Under the pieces are notes generated by a model. It was not told the DNA's origin. It saw only the letters and a program-made list of their open reading frames with translations, and searched no databases. Positions 8,794 to 18,214 of a DNA stretch of 36,274 bases are shown in pieces (positions within the stretch are counted from its first letter, which is position 1; every line of letters begins with the position of its first letter). Location: the NCBI GenBank assembly GCA_027056465.1, contig JALUKS010000199.1:12071-48344 (forward strand), written 5' to 3'. The position numbers and the translations under genes were made by a program. Origin of the DNA: Sulfurimonas sp. GTDB lineage: Bacteria; Campylobacterota; Campylobacteria; Campylobacterales; Sulfurimonadaceae.

Positions 8794-10157
8794 TAAACGA
8801 TATACTTACCTGTAAAACAAGCAGTACAGTATTTATCTTCATCTGCTGTAGATTTTACACTTCTAAGGAGTGCAGCCTCATCTAAGTAAGCAAGTGAATC
8901 AGCTTCGATATAGTCACAAATCTCTTGATTAGACATCTTAGACGCGATAAGACTCTCTTTGTCTGGTGTATCTACACCATAAAAACATGGGTCAGTTGTA
9001 GGAGGAGAAGAGACACGCATATGTACTTCGCTAGCTCCTGCCTCTTTGAGCATACGGATGATACGGCGAGAAGTAGTTCCACGAACGATAGAGTCATCTA
9101 CGACGATAACTTTTTTGCCTTTAATAATGTCCGTCATAGGAGAGAGTTTCATCTTCACTTTGAGGTCACGCATCTCTTGTGTCGGCTCGATGAAAGTACG
9201 TCCGATGTAGTGGTTTCTCATAATCCCCATCTCATAAGGAATGCCACTCTCTTGTGCATACCCAATAGCAGCAGGAACACCACCATCAGGAACAGGGATA
9301 ACCATATCTGCTTCTATAGGATTGATTTTAGCAAGCTCTTTTCCCATATCTTTTCGCGTTTGATAGACAGACTGCCCAAATACATTGGAATCAGGTCGTG
9401 CAAAGTAAACATACTCAAAGATACAGTGCTTAGGAGTAACAGACTCTAAAACTTGCATACTGATAGGCTCTTTTCCCTCTTCAAATATAAGAAGTTCCCC
9501 TGGTTTCACATCACGAATAAAAGTAGCACCCACAAGATCAAATGCACAAGTCTCACTCGCAACGATATAACCACCATTAGGAAGTTTTCCAAGACTTAAA
9601 GGGCGAAAACCAAATCTATCTCGCATAGCAAACATCTTTGAACGGCTTAAAAATACTAAAGAAAAAGCACCCTCAATTCTCTGAACTGCATCGATAATTC
9701 TCTCTAAAAGTTTATCTTTAGAACTTTTAGCGATAAGGTGAATAAGATTTTCAGTATCCATAAATGTCTGAAAAATCGCACCTTTTTCAATGAGCTTGTT
9801 ACGGACTTCATCAGCGTTTGTGAGATTACCATTGTGAACAATAGCCATCTCACCGAGGTCATAACGAGCAAACACTGGTTGTGCATCGAGAATAGAGTCA
9901 TCCCCAGCAGTTGAGTAACGAGTATGCCCAACAGCAGAAGAGCCACTCAATGTAGAGAGTTTCTTTTCATTAAACACTCTCATAACTAAACCACGATCTT
10001 TAATAGTATGCAGTTTCTTTCCATCAGAAGAGCTAATTCCAGCAGCTTCTTGACCACGGTGTTGTAGTGCATGGAGAGAGAAGTAAGCTAATTTAGAAGC
10101 CTCTTCGTGACCAAATATCCCAACAACAGCACACTTTTCATTTATATCTTCGCGCAA
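8793..10157 (-). CDS. purF: amidophosphoribosyltransferase
   Basis: Short propeptide then CAVVGIFGH nucleophile; LHALQHRGQEAAGI, GHTRYSTAG, VVDDSIVRGTTSRRIIRMLKEAGA PRTase motif. Confidence 0.97.
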   Translation of the reverse strand: MREDINEKCAVVGIFGHEEASKLAYFSLHALQHRGQEAAGISSSDGKKLHTIKDRGLVMRVFNEKKLSTLSGSSAVGHTRYSTAGDDSILDAQPVFARYDLGEMAIVHNGNLTNADEVRNKLIEKGAIFQTFMDTENLIHLIAKSSKDKLLERIIDAVQRIEGAFSLVFLSRSKMFAMRDRFGFRPLSLGKLPNGGYIVASETCAFDLVGATFIRDVKPGELLIFEEGKEPISMQVLESVTPKHCIFEYVYFARPDSNVFGQSVYQTRKDMGKELAKINPIEADMVIPVPDGGVPAAIGYAQESGIPYEMGIMRNHYIGRTFIEPTQEMRDLKVKMKLSPMTDIIKGKKVIVVDDSIVRGTTSRRIIRMLKEAGASEVHMRVSSPPTTDPCFYGVDTPDKESLIASKMSNQEICDYIEADSLAYLDEAALLRSVKSTADEDKYCTACFTGKYIV

Positions 10158-10282
10158 ATCATATCCTTAGAGTTAATGTGCAATTATACTCTAAATTTCT
10201 ATAAATAAAATGAAAGAGTATAAAAATATAGTGGAACATTATTTGCTTTAAATCTAAAAAAATATCTCGAAAAGGGTAATGA

Positions 10283-11083
10283 ATGGATATAGTTCTTCGT
10301 AATAATCTTATTTTAATTACAACTGGATTTGAGACTTTAAATACGGACTGGATGAAAAAATTTTTAAATCATCACTCAAGAGGTATGCTTTTCTTGCCCA
10401 AAGCAGTACTTGTCTTCCGTAATGAAACACTCCGAGAGGTTCGAGAAGAGTTTTTATACCAACTCAGTGAACACCATGCAAAAATACATGATTTTAATCA
10501 TAAATTTTTTCTGCGTTCTATGCTAAAATTTGGTACACAGCCTATAAAGATAGAACTAAGTAAACTAGAAGAGCCAGAAATTGTTCAGGTAAATCTCTAT
10601 GCTTATGATAAAGATACTGTACTCATATCACTAAAAAGTCCAAACTCTTGGGTTCTTAACTATATGCGTTCACAACTTGAAGTCTATGTGGAACGCGGTA
10701 CAGATGCTTCTTTAGTCATAGATGTTTCAGATATGAAAGCAAAGTCAAGGTTAGAGAGAGCCTTGAACAAACGCCATATCCTGCACTATGAGATTCAATA
10801 TACCTACGATAACCACTTTATGTCTAAGCTTTACAGTGACTTTGCAAACTTTAGTTTTGGAGATTTATGTAAACAAGAGACAGATGATAACATAATGTTC
10901 TATACAGTTTTAGAGTGTCCAATAGGTGCAAGCCAAGATGCTCTGAAACGCTCTTACAAAAAACTTACTAAAGTTTACCATCCAGATAAAATTATCCACG
11001 AAGTACCTCATATGGTTGCACACTATACTCAGAAATTTCAACTCCTTCAAGAGGCATATACTGCACTCAAAGTAGTAAGCTAA
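10283..11083 (+). CDS. DnaJ-domain protein with C-terminal J-domain
   Basis: C-terminal MFYTVLECPIGASQDALKRSYKKLTKVYHPDKIIHE...FQLLQEAYTAL with the HPD motif. Confidence 0.85.
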   Translation: MDIVLRNNLILITTGFETLNTDWMKKFLNHHSRGMLFLPKAVLVFRNETLREVREEFLYQLSEHHAKIHDFNHKFFLRSMLKFGTQPIKIELSKLEEPEIVQVNLYAYDKDTVLISLKSPNSWVLNYMRSQLEVYVERGTDASLVIDVSDMKAKSRLERALNKRHILHYEIQYTYDNHFMSKLYSDFANFSFGDLCKQETDDNIMFYTVLECPIGASQDALKRSYKKLTKVYHPDKIIHEVPHMVAHYTQKFQLLQEAYTALKVVS

Positions 11084-11087
11084 CTCT

Positions 11088-12038
11088 TTAGTTGATGAAG
11101 TTTTCAATAAGCTCTTCTTTAGAGCTATTTTTGAGTAATGCCTCAAAATCATCAGCACTATAAAGTGCTAGTGATGCACCTTGCATCTGCTCAAGCTCTT
11201 TAGAAAAACCACGTTTTGAGAAAAAGACAATCTGAGTCGGCTCTATCTTTAGCTTTTCACACTTTTCTACAAGCTTATGTAACTCTTTTTTATTAATCTT
11301 GTGATTTTTCCATTTACATTCGCCTATATAGATTTTTTCAGTATCGGTTATTGTAAGTATATCTATCTCTAAATTTGCATCCCAGTAACTTCCTGAACTT
11401 ATAATTTGTGAGTCTCGAAGATTGTAGTTGAGGAGAAGTTCACTAAGCTCTTCAAAGATGAGACTGACATAACTATGTTTGAGTTCTTCTATCCTTTCAA
11501 AGAGTGGTGCATAGTTTTTTGCTTGAATGTTTTTTATCTGAGGGGCTATAAAGTAGAACCAAAAACGGACAAAGGGATGAGTAAAGAGTACTTTATGCGA
11601 TATGCGATGTCTCGCATCTCTTCGTTTAAGCTTCGCGTTTGGATTTTTTGCTCGAGGGTCTTGCTCTCTTGAGTACTCTAGTTGAATAACTCCTTTTGCT
11701 TGTAAAAAATTAAGAGCTCCCCCTCCATTACCATTGTTTAATCCTGCACGCTTAAATGCAGAGAAAATTCTTCTATCACCTACTGCTAATGCTTGAAGAA
11801 GACGCCTATTCTCCCCAGAGTTATCTGTAAGTTCTTGAATATTTGTATATAAAATATCGAAATTCTCTAAGATAAGTTTTTCAATGAGTTCTGATATTGG
11901 TCTGCTAGTATCTACATCCCAACCAAGCCCACCAAAAATACTAAAGTATGATATTTGTCTCTCCATATCATCAGGATAGTTGCGAAAATAAAAAGAGCGA
12001 AACTGCTCAAGAAGTTTAGAGTTTTTCATAAGGAGCAT
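11088..12038 (-). CDS. DUF234-like protein with predicted PD-(D/E)XK-type nuclease core, no ATPase domain
   Basis: C-terminal LEIDILTITDTEKIYIGECKWK matches the D-x(n)-E-x-K pattern; N-terminal half resembles the C-terminal part of archaeal-type ATPases. Confidence 0.65.
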   Translation of the reverse strand: MLLMKNSKLLEQFRSFYFRNYPDDMERQISYFSIFGGLGWDVDTSRPISELIEKLILENFDILYTNIQELTDNSGENRRLLQALAVGDRRIFSAFKRAGLNNGNGGGALNFLQAKGVIQLEYSREQDPRAKNPNAKLKRRDARHRISHKVLFTHPFVRFWFYFIAPQIKNIQAKNYAPLFERIEELKHSYVSLIFEELSELLLNYNLRDSQIISSGSYWDANLEIDILTITDTEKIYIGECKWKNHKINKKELHKLVEKCEKLKIEPTQIVFFSKRGFSKELEQMQGASLALYSADDFEALLKNSSKEELIENFIN

Positions 12039-12064
12039 TGTAGCATATTATCTTCAATGTGACA

Positions 12065-13348
12065 CTACATCTCACTTGCCCACTTCACTGCATCAATACC
12101 ATACTTTTCACGAAGTTCTTGTGTCTTTTCTGTTAGTAAACGCATCTCTTGATCCTCAGCAAAGCCGATGAGTGAAAGCTCTTTTTTAGAGTCTCTAGTA
12201 AAACTAGAACAGTTAATGCTAAGTCGTATGACTTGTAAACGCCGTTGTGTATCGGCTGCAAGAAAGAGTTCTTGGCACAGTGCATTGAATTTCTGTTCTG
12301 TAAAAACTTCAGCAAGAGAGATGTTTTTGTGGCTAGATTGATTGAGCTCATAAGATATACTGAGATGAAATAGAGTAGGAATAACATCAAGTTTTAGGAT
12401 AGCAAACGCGAGATGTCGAGCAAGAACACGTACTCTGCGTTTGAGTTCTACTCTATCAAAAAGAGGGTCAAAAGTTCGACTAATGCCTATAGATTTTCTT
12501 CTATGCGTCGTAACGATGGGGGCATCACTCTCTCCATTGACACGGCGATAAAGATCTTTGGCATAAGGACCCCAAGACTCTACGGTTCCACGGCGTTTAC
12601 GAAGATCACCAAGCGTAAAGATTTGAACACCATGAAGTCGTGTTCGCATACTTTTTCCAATACCTGCAAAACTTTCTACTTTTATGGAGTCAACAAAGGC
12701 ATCAAAGTTGTACTTATCTATAATCTTACAACCAAAAGGTTTGGCATAAGTGGTAGCCAGTTTTGCGATATATCTTGTGGGTGCTGCACCTATAGAGACT
12801 GGAAGTTTGAGTTTAGCTTTTATCTCATGGCGAAGAGTATCCATAAATGCAGGGAGAGACTCCTCACTAACCCAACCACTTAAATCCCCATAAAATTCAT
12901 CAATACTTGCCTGTTCTACTAAAGGAATCCTTTCACATAAAAACTCATGAAGTTGGTGTGAGAGTTCTTGATAAAGTGACATGTTTGGTGCTTTTATAAT
13001 GAGATGAGGACAGAGTTGCAGAGCCTCTCGAATAGTCATTGCAGTTTTTATCCCAAAACTTCGTGCCTCATAACTAGAAGTCGTAAGTATCCCTCGTATC
13101 TTACCATCTGCATCTTTAAAGCCATCAATATCATCTTTTGCCTCATAAGCCTTATAAAAAGTAGGTACAAAACTTCCAGAGTTTTCAAAGTTGACAGTTT
13201 GGTTCTTTGCACTAGCATCAAATATCTTCGTATCACTTCTCCCTCCTATTGCCACTGGCAGGTGTTCAAGTGATGGTTCTTTGATGCGAGCAGCACTTAC
13301 AAAAAAGCAATCAATATCAATGTGAATTTTCAATCTATCTACTCCCAT
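12065..13348 (-). CDS. dinB: Y-family DNA polymerase (DinB/pol IV type)
   Basis: IHIDIDCFFVSA, TSSYEARSFGIKTAM, EQASIDEFYGDLSG, SIGAAPTRYIAKLAT, FAGIGKSMRTRL; contains an unusual insertion near residues 36-80. Confidence 0.92.
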   Translation of the reverse strand: MGVDRLKIHIDIDCFFVSAARIKEPSLEHLPVAIGGRSDTKIFDASAKNQTVNFENSGSFVPTFYKAYEAKDDIDGFKDADGKIRGILTTSSYEARSFGIKTAMTIREALQLCPHLIIKAPNMSLYQELSHQLHEFLCERIPLVEQASIDEFYGDLSGWVSEESLPAFMDTLRHEIKAKLKLPVSIGAAPTRYIAKLATTYAKPFGCKIIDKYNFDAFVDSIKVESFAGIGKSMRTRLHGVQIFTLGDLRKRRGTVESWGPYAKDLYRRVNGESDAPIVTTHRRKSIGISRTFDPLFDRVELKRRVRVLARHLAFAILKLDVIPTLFHLSISYELNQSSHKNISLAEVFTEQKFNALCQELFLAADTQRRLQVIRLSINCSSFTRDSKKELSLIGFAEDQEMRLLTEKTQELREKYGIDAVKWASEM

Positions 13349-13412
13349 AACTAAAATGCCATTGTAGTATAAAAAATGATAATGAGAATATTATATGGCA
13401 GAGTGACATATT

Positions 13413-14321
13413 TTAGAGGAATTTCAAGAGATAGACCCCTAAAAAGATAACGATTAAAAAAAGAAGAGAGGATATAAATACAAAGGCTGTTACAACTTTT
13501 GGGGTACACTCATAGAGTGAAGCAAGGTTTACATTTGCAACAGCTAGAGGCATAAGAAGTTCTATGAAAAGTATGCCTTTTATCATAGGCTCTAGTGTAA
13601 CAAAGCTAAGAACACCAAAGGTAATAGCTGGTAAGAAAATAAATTTAGAGCTTATGACCCAAAGAAGAAGTTTTTTATTAAGAGTTTTTATCTCTGTTCC
13701 ATAGAGATAGATACCAAATAAAAAGAGCTGCATGGTCATAGAAGCATAGGCTCCCATCATAAGCATATTCATAATAGATGAGTGGATAGGGACTCGGTAA
13801 AGACTAAGCAATATTGCGATGATAGCCGCCCAAAGGATAGGAAGTTTAAAAATATTTCGCAGTGAAGAGCGAGTATCGTAACTCCCACGAGAGTAGAAGA
13901 AAACGCCAATAGTGTATACAACAAAAACATTCACAAGGTTTATAATAGTAGTGTAGGGAATAGACTCCTCACCAAAAATAGCGATATTTATAGGAATACC
14001 AAGGTTACCAGTATTGCCTATAATAGAAGCTACCATAGCGATAGAGTACTCTTTTTTGTTCTCAAAAAGGTATTTTGCTACAAAGGCAGAGAGACAAAGT
14101 AAGAGCAATACTATAAGAAGGTAGAGAGAGGGTGCAAAGAAAAGAGAAGTATCTATAGGTCGCAGCAGTAAACCCCAAAAAGTAAGAAAGACTTGAAGGA
14201 AATAGACATTGATAAGTGTGATAGTTTTGTCATCTATCTGCTCTTTGAAGACTCTTTTAGCTATGTAACCCATCACTATGAAAAGATAAATACTTAATAT
14301 GCTGATTATAATTGAATTCAT
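13413..14321 (-). CDS. AEC family transporter (auxin efflux carrier-like permease)
   Basis: About 8-10 hydrophobic segments; IGNTGNLGIPINIAIFGEES motif. Confidence 0.82.
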   Translation of the reverse strand: MNSIIISILSIYLFIVMGYIAKRVFKEQIDDKTITLINVYFLQVFLTFWGLLLRPIDTSLFFAPSLYLLIVLLLLCLSAFVAKYLFENKKEYSIAMVASIIGNTGNLGIPINIAIFGEESIPYTTIINLVNVFVVYTIGVFFYSRGSYDTRSSLRNIFKLPILWAAIIAILLSLYRVPIHSSIMNMLMMGAYASMTMQLFLFGIYLYGTEIKTLNKKLLLWVISSKFIFLPAITFGVLSFVTLEPMIKGILFIELLMPLAVANVNLASLYECTPKVVTAFVFISSLLFLIVIFLGVYLLKFL

Positions 14322-14345
14322 AGTGTAATTTTACTATAATAATGT

Positions 14346-14666
14346 ATGCAAACAATAGAAAATATAAATAAAACGATAAAAGAAAATCAAGCAGTGATGG
14401 TTTACTTCTCTGCTCCGACATGCAGTGTCTGCCATGCCCTTAAACCAAAACTTCTCCAAGAGTTAGAGAAAAACTTTCATGAATTCAAGGTAGAGAGTGT
14501 TGATATATCAGTAGATGAGGATATAGCTCCACACTTTAGTGTTTATGCCATTCCTACAGTACTTATCTTTTTGGCTGGACAGGAGTTTGTTCGTAAGTCT
14601 CGCCATATGTCCGTAAATGAAGTTATAGAAGAGATACGACGTCCTTATGAGATTATGATTTCATAA
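14346..14666 (+). CDS. thioredoxin-like protein (CSVC active site)
   Basis: VMVYFSAPTCSVCHALKPKL and cis-Pro AIPTVLIF. Confidence 0.88.
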   Translation: MQTIENINKTIKENQAVMVYFSAPTCSVCHALKPKLLQELEKNFHEFKVESVDISVDEDIAPHFSVYAIPTVLIFLAGQEFVRKSRHMSVNEVIEEIRRPYEIMIS

Positions 14667-15405
14667 ACGCGACAAGTGAAGCTGTTACTGCAACATTAAG
14701 AGACTCAACACCTCTTTGCATTGGTATAGATATGGAGTCATTACAAAGTTCTTCTACCTCTGGACTTACCCCATCGCTCTCATTTCCTAAAACAAATATA
14801 CTTTTTTGAGTTGTGCTTACATTATATACATTATTTTTAGCATGAGAGGAGAGGGAATAAATCTTTGTCTCTTCAAGGGTTGGTAAGATATCTTCAAGTG
14901 CATTGCAGAAGTAAATAGGAAGTTTGAAAAGTGTCCCTGCACTTGCTTTTATCACTAAAGGAGAGATTTTGGCAGAGTTTTTTTTAGGGAGGATGATACC
15001 ATCTACATTTCCAGCAGCACAGCTTCTTATAATCATACCAAGGTTTTGTGGATTTTGGATGCCATCTAGTGCTATGAGTCGAAACGCCGACATACTCTGA
15101 ATCTCTTTTGCATTTTTATAGCTTTTTGCCATAATGTCTATAGCTACACCTTGATCTTGCTTAGCATTTTTACTAATGCGAGAGAGAGAATTTTTCTCAT
15201 GATATGTTATCTCTACTTTACGACTTTTAGCTAGAGAGAGTATACTCTTGATCGCTCCATCTGTTTTATTTGAAGATGCCATGTGGAGTTTATGTACCTC
15301 TACATTTTCATCTTGCAATACCTCTATGACAACATTACGCCCATAAAGTGTGATTATTTTTTCAAAAAATGCTTTTTTGTCTTTGTACTCTTGTGAATCT
15401 TGCAT
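14653..15405 (-). CDS. SpoU/TrmH-family RNA 2'-O-ribose methyltransferase
   Basis: ALDGIQNPQNLGMIIRSCAAGNVDGIILP, FVLGNESDGVSPEVEELCNDSISIPMQRGVESLNVAVTASL SPOUT motifs. Confidence 0.92.
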   Translation of the reverse strand: MQDSQEYKDKKAFFEKIITLYGRNVVIEVLQDENVEVHKLHMASSNKTDGAIKSILSLAKSRKVEITYHEKNSLSRISKNAKQDQGVAIDIMAKSYKNAKEIQSMSAFRLIALDGIQNPQNLGMIIRSCAAGNVDGIILPKKNSAKISPLVIKASAGTLFKLPIYFCNALEDILPTLEETKIYSLSSHAKNNVYNVSTTQKSIFVLGNESDGVSPEVEELCNDSISIPMQRGVESLNVAVTASLVAFMKS

Positions 15406-15421
15406 ATATCTAACCTTTATA

Positions 15422-16150
15422 TTAATTAATTATTTCGTAAACTATTTCAGTTTTATTTTTTATTTTTTTTATCTCTAGAACCTTTAAACCCTCTATCTCA
15501 AGAGCCATAAACTCTTTTATAGAACTTATCTGATGTTTTGCCACTTCACGAAGTACTATACCTCTGTAAGCTTTTGCCCAATGGCTTACTGTTTTTCCAT
15601 TTTTTAAAAACTTGAGAGTTGTATAGGGAGTTGATAGTTTGTAAAACTTCTCATAGTATCCAGCACGTAGATCTAGTATCTCATCATTTCCTAGAAAAAG
15701 ATCGAGTTGGTAGGAGAAACGCTCTTTATAAAATTTCTCAGGTACTATCTCTCCAATTTTGTTTCCCTGTTTGACTTTATAAATAGGGATGAGGTCACCA
15801 CCAAGCAGAGGACCATATAAATTTGAAAAAATGAGACTGTTTTTTTTCAAATACTCTTGAGCTACATTTTCTAGCTCTTGATACTTTAAATAATCATAAG
15901 CAACACCCTGATAGCGTGCAATAGCTGGTAAAAGAGGAGCATCAAAGATATTTTCTATATAAGCTTCACAGTCACTAAACTTTTTCATACCAAAGAGAGC
16001 TTTAATAGCCTCTTCATCTTTTGAATCGAGTATCTTTTGATAGGATGCAAGAATTTCATCTCTTGCATTTGTAGCACCAAAGAGTGAGAGCTTTGATTTT
16101 ATTCCACCGAGATTTTTACCTTCAGAGGGAGAAAAGAGTATTTTTAACAT
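15422..16150 (-). CDS. yaaA: YaaA family peroxide stress protein (DUF328)
   Basis: LFSPSEGKN N-terminus; RYQGVAYDYLKYQEL; FSNLYGPLLGGDLIPIYKVKQGNKIG; VSHWAKAYRGIVLREVAKH. Confidence 0.82.
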   Translation of the reverse strand: MLKILFSPSEGKNLGGIKSKLSLFGATNARDEILASYQKILDSKDEEAIKALFGMKKFSDCEAYIENIFDAPLLPAIARYQGVAYDYLKYQELENVAQEYLKKNSLIFSNLYGPLLGGDLIPIYKVKQGNKIGEIVPEKFYKERFSYQLDLFLGNDEILDLRAGYYEKFYKLSTPYTTLKFLKNGKTVSHWAKAYRGIVLREVAKHQISSIKEFMALEIEGLKVLEIKKIKNKTEIVYEIIN

Positions 16151-16240
16151 AAAGTGAAGATCCTTGTTGTGATAGTAAAAAATATTTTGTGCAATTATAG
16201 CGACTAAATGTTATAATACATCTAATACAATGGAGAAGTT

Positions 16241-18160
16241 ATGAATAGAGATATAAAAAGTTTAACGGCGAATGAGATACTAGATTATGTGTTTACCTAT
16301 TTGACAGAAGTCTCTTCTCTCACAGACTATGATGAGATACTAGTCGTTCTCGCAAAAATGGGACGCTCGCTTACAAGTGCAGATAGATGTAGTATCTGGG
16401 TGGTTTCAGAGGATAAAAAAACTCTCTGGACAAAGGTAGCTCAAGGAGTAGGTCGCTTAGAAATACCTGTAGAATCAGGAATAGTAGGTGCAGCAATTAA
16501 GAATGGACAACGTGAAATTATTTCTGATGCCTATCTTGATGAGCGTTTTAATAAAGAGGTAGATTCTCAAACTGGCTATCGAACAAAAAGCATGATGGTT
16601 ATTCCTATGTATGATTATAGTGAAAATATAGTAGGTGCTTTTCAAGTAGTAAATCATCATGGAGAACATAATGAGTTTGAAGAAAGAGATTTAGAGCGTC
16701 TTACATTGGCTAGTACTTATGCAGCTGAAACACTTGTCTCTGCAAAACTAGCTATAGAAATAACAGAGACACAAAAAGAGGTAGTCTTTACAATGGGTTC
16801 TATTGCTGAGAGTAGATCAAAAGAGACAGGAAATCATGTCAAACGTGTTGCCGAGTACTCAAAGATTTTAGCACTAGCCTATGGACTTGATGAAGAGGAA
16901 TCAGAACTTCTTAAACAAGCAAGTCCAATGCATGATATAGGTAAAGTAGCAATTTCAGATAGTATTTTAAATAAACCTGGTCGTTTTGATGAGAATGAGC
17001 GTTTTATTATGAACACTCATGCTGAACTTGGATATAAGATGATAAAAGACTCTAATCGTCCACTCCTAAAAGCAGCTTCTATTGTAGCTTACGAGCATCA
17101 TGAAAAATGGAATGGTACAGGATATCCACGGAAGCTAAAAGGCAAAGAAATCCATATCTATGGTCGTATTACAGCTTTAGCAGATGTTTTTGATGCATTG
17201 GGAAGTGATAGGGTATATAAAAAGGCTTGGAGTAATGAAAGAATTTTTTCTTTGTTACATGAAGAGAGAGGAGAACATTTTGATCCACATCTCGTAGATA
17301 TCTTTTTTGAGAATTTAGAAAAAATAGAAGCGGTCCGTGATAGTTTTAATGATAGATATGAGGACCAAACAGCTCTTAGTGAACAAAAAGAGATAAAAAT
17401 CCTAGGGGCTTATGGTACAAAATCAAAAGGCTATGGAACAAGTGCTTTCTATGTGAATAAAAAAAATGTAATTGATGCAGGCAATCTACTTGAACCGCTT
17501 AATATAGAAAGTATAGATATAGAAAATATCTGGATGACACATTCACATCTTGACCATATTATAGATATTGCATATATATTAGATAACTATTTCAACTTAC
17601 GTAAAAAATCTCTTAACATTATAGGATTACCTGAAACCATACAAGCTATAAAGGAGAATTTTTTAAATAATACAATATGGCCAGACTTTAGTGTTATACC
17701 ATTAACACTCTCAGATGAAATGGCTGTAACATATACAGAGATAGAAATAGATAAAGAGTATAGTATAGGAAAGCAGGAGACAATCAAGGCATTTTATACA
17801 GATCATACGGTTGCAAGTTGTGGTTATGTCTATACAAAAGAGAATAAGAGTGTTCTTATAACAGCGGATACCTATTCACTTGATAATGCAATAAATGAGA
17901 TAAATAGTAATGATAAAATATCTAGTGTAGTAATAGAATGTTCTTTTCCTAGTGAGTTTGAAAATTTAGCAATAACTTCTAAACATCTGACACCAAAAAT
18001 ATTGTTTAAGATGTTAGAAGATGTCAAAAGAGAGGGTGTGCAACTTTATATCAATCATATTAAACCATCTTACTTTAAAAGAATCAGTGATGAGATAGAG
18101 GAATATAGGGGAAAATGGGAGCCAAAAATACTAAAAGATGGAAATTTCATATATTTTTAG
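16241..18160 (+). CDS. GAF-HD-GYP-class II cyclic-nucleotide phosphodiesterase (PDEase_II/metallo-beta-lactamase fold) fusion
   Basis: GAF-like N-terminus (ADRCSIWVVSEDKKTLWTKVA); HD-GYP motifs MHDIGKVAI, HHEKWNGTGYP, RITALADVFDALGSDRVYKKAW; C-terminal GTSAFYVNKKNVIDAG, MTHSHLDHI, LITADTYS, VVIECSFP, KHLTPK. Confidence 0.88.
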   Translation: MNRDIKSLTANEILDYVFTYLTEVSSLTDYDEILVVLAKMGRSLTSADRCSIWVVSEDKKTLWTKVAQGVGRLEIPVESGIVGAAIKNGQREIISDAYLDERFNKEVDSQTGYRTKSMMVIPMYDYSENIVGAFQVVNHHGEHNEFEERDLERLTLASTYAAETLVSAKLAIEITETQKEVVFTMGSIAESRSKETGNHVKRVAEYSKILALAYGLDEEESELLKQASPMHDIGKVAISDSILNKPGRFDENERFIMNTHAELGYKMIKDSNRPLLKAASIVAYEHHEKWNGTGYPRKLKGKEIHIYGRITALADVFDALGSDRVYKKAWSNERIFSLLHEERGEHFDPHLVDIFFENLEKIEAVRDSFNDRYEDQTALSEQKEIKILGAYGTKSKGYGTSAFYVNKKNVIDAGNLLEPLNIESIDIENIWMTHSHLDHIIDIAYILDNYFNLRKKSLNIIGLPETIQAIKENFLNNTIWPDFSVIPLTLSDEMAVTYTEIEIDKEYSIGKQETIKAFYTDHTVASCGYVYTKENKSVLITADTYSLDNAINEINSNDKISSVVIECSFPSEFENLAITSKHLTPKILFKMLEDVKREGVQLYINHIKPSYFKRISDEIEEYRGKWEPKILKDGNFIYF

Positions 18161-18168
18161 CAAAAACC

Positions 18169-18197
18169 TTGACATTAAAAACGAAAAGGACTATAAT
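18169..18197 (+). promoter_or_regulatory. consensus sigma70-type promoter for the tRNA cluster
   Basis: TTGACA (18169-18174), 17-nt spacer, TATAAT (18192-18197), 17 nt before tRNA-Thr. Confidence 0.8.
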
Positions 18198-18214
18198 TCT
18201 GACTCAATTTCGAT

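Noticed and set aside
8925-9449. 174-aa plus-strand ORF opposite purF
   Set aside because: Lies wholly antisense to well-supported purF with no recognisable motif.
12413-12883. 156-aa plus-strand ORF opposite dinB
   Set aside because: Antisense to a well-supported polymerase; no motif.
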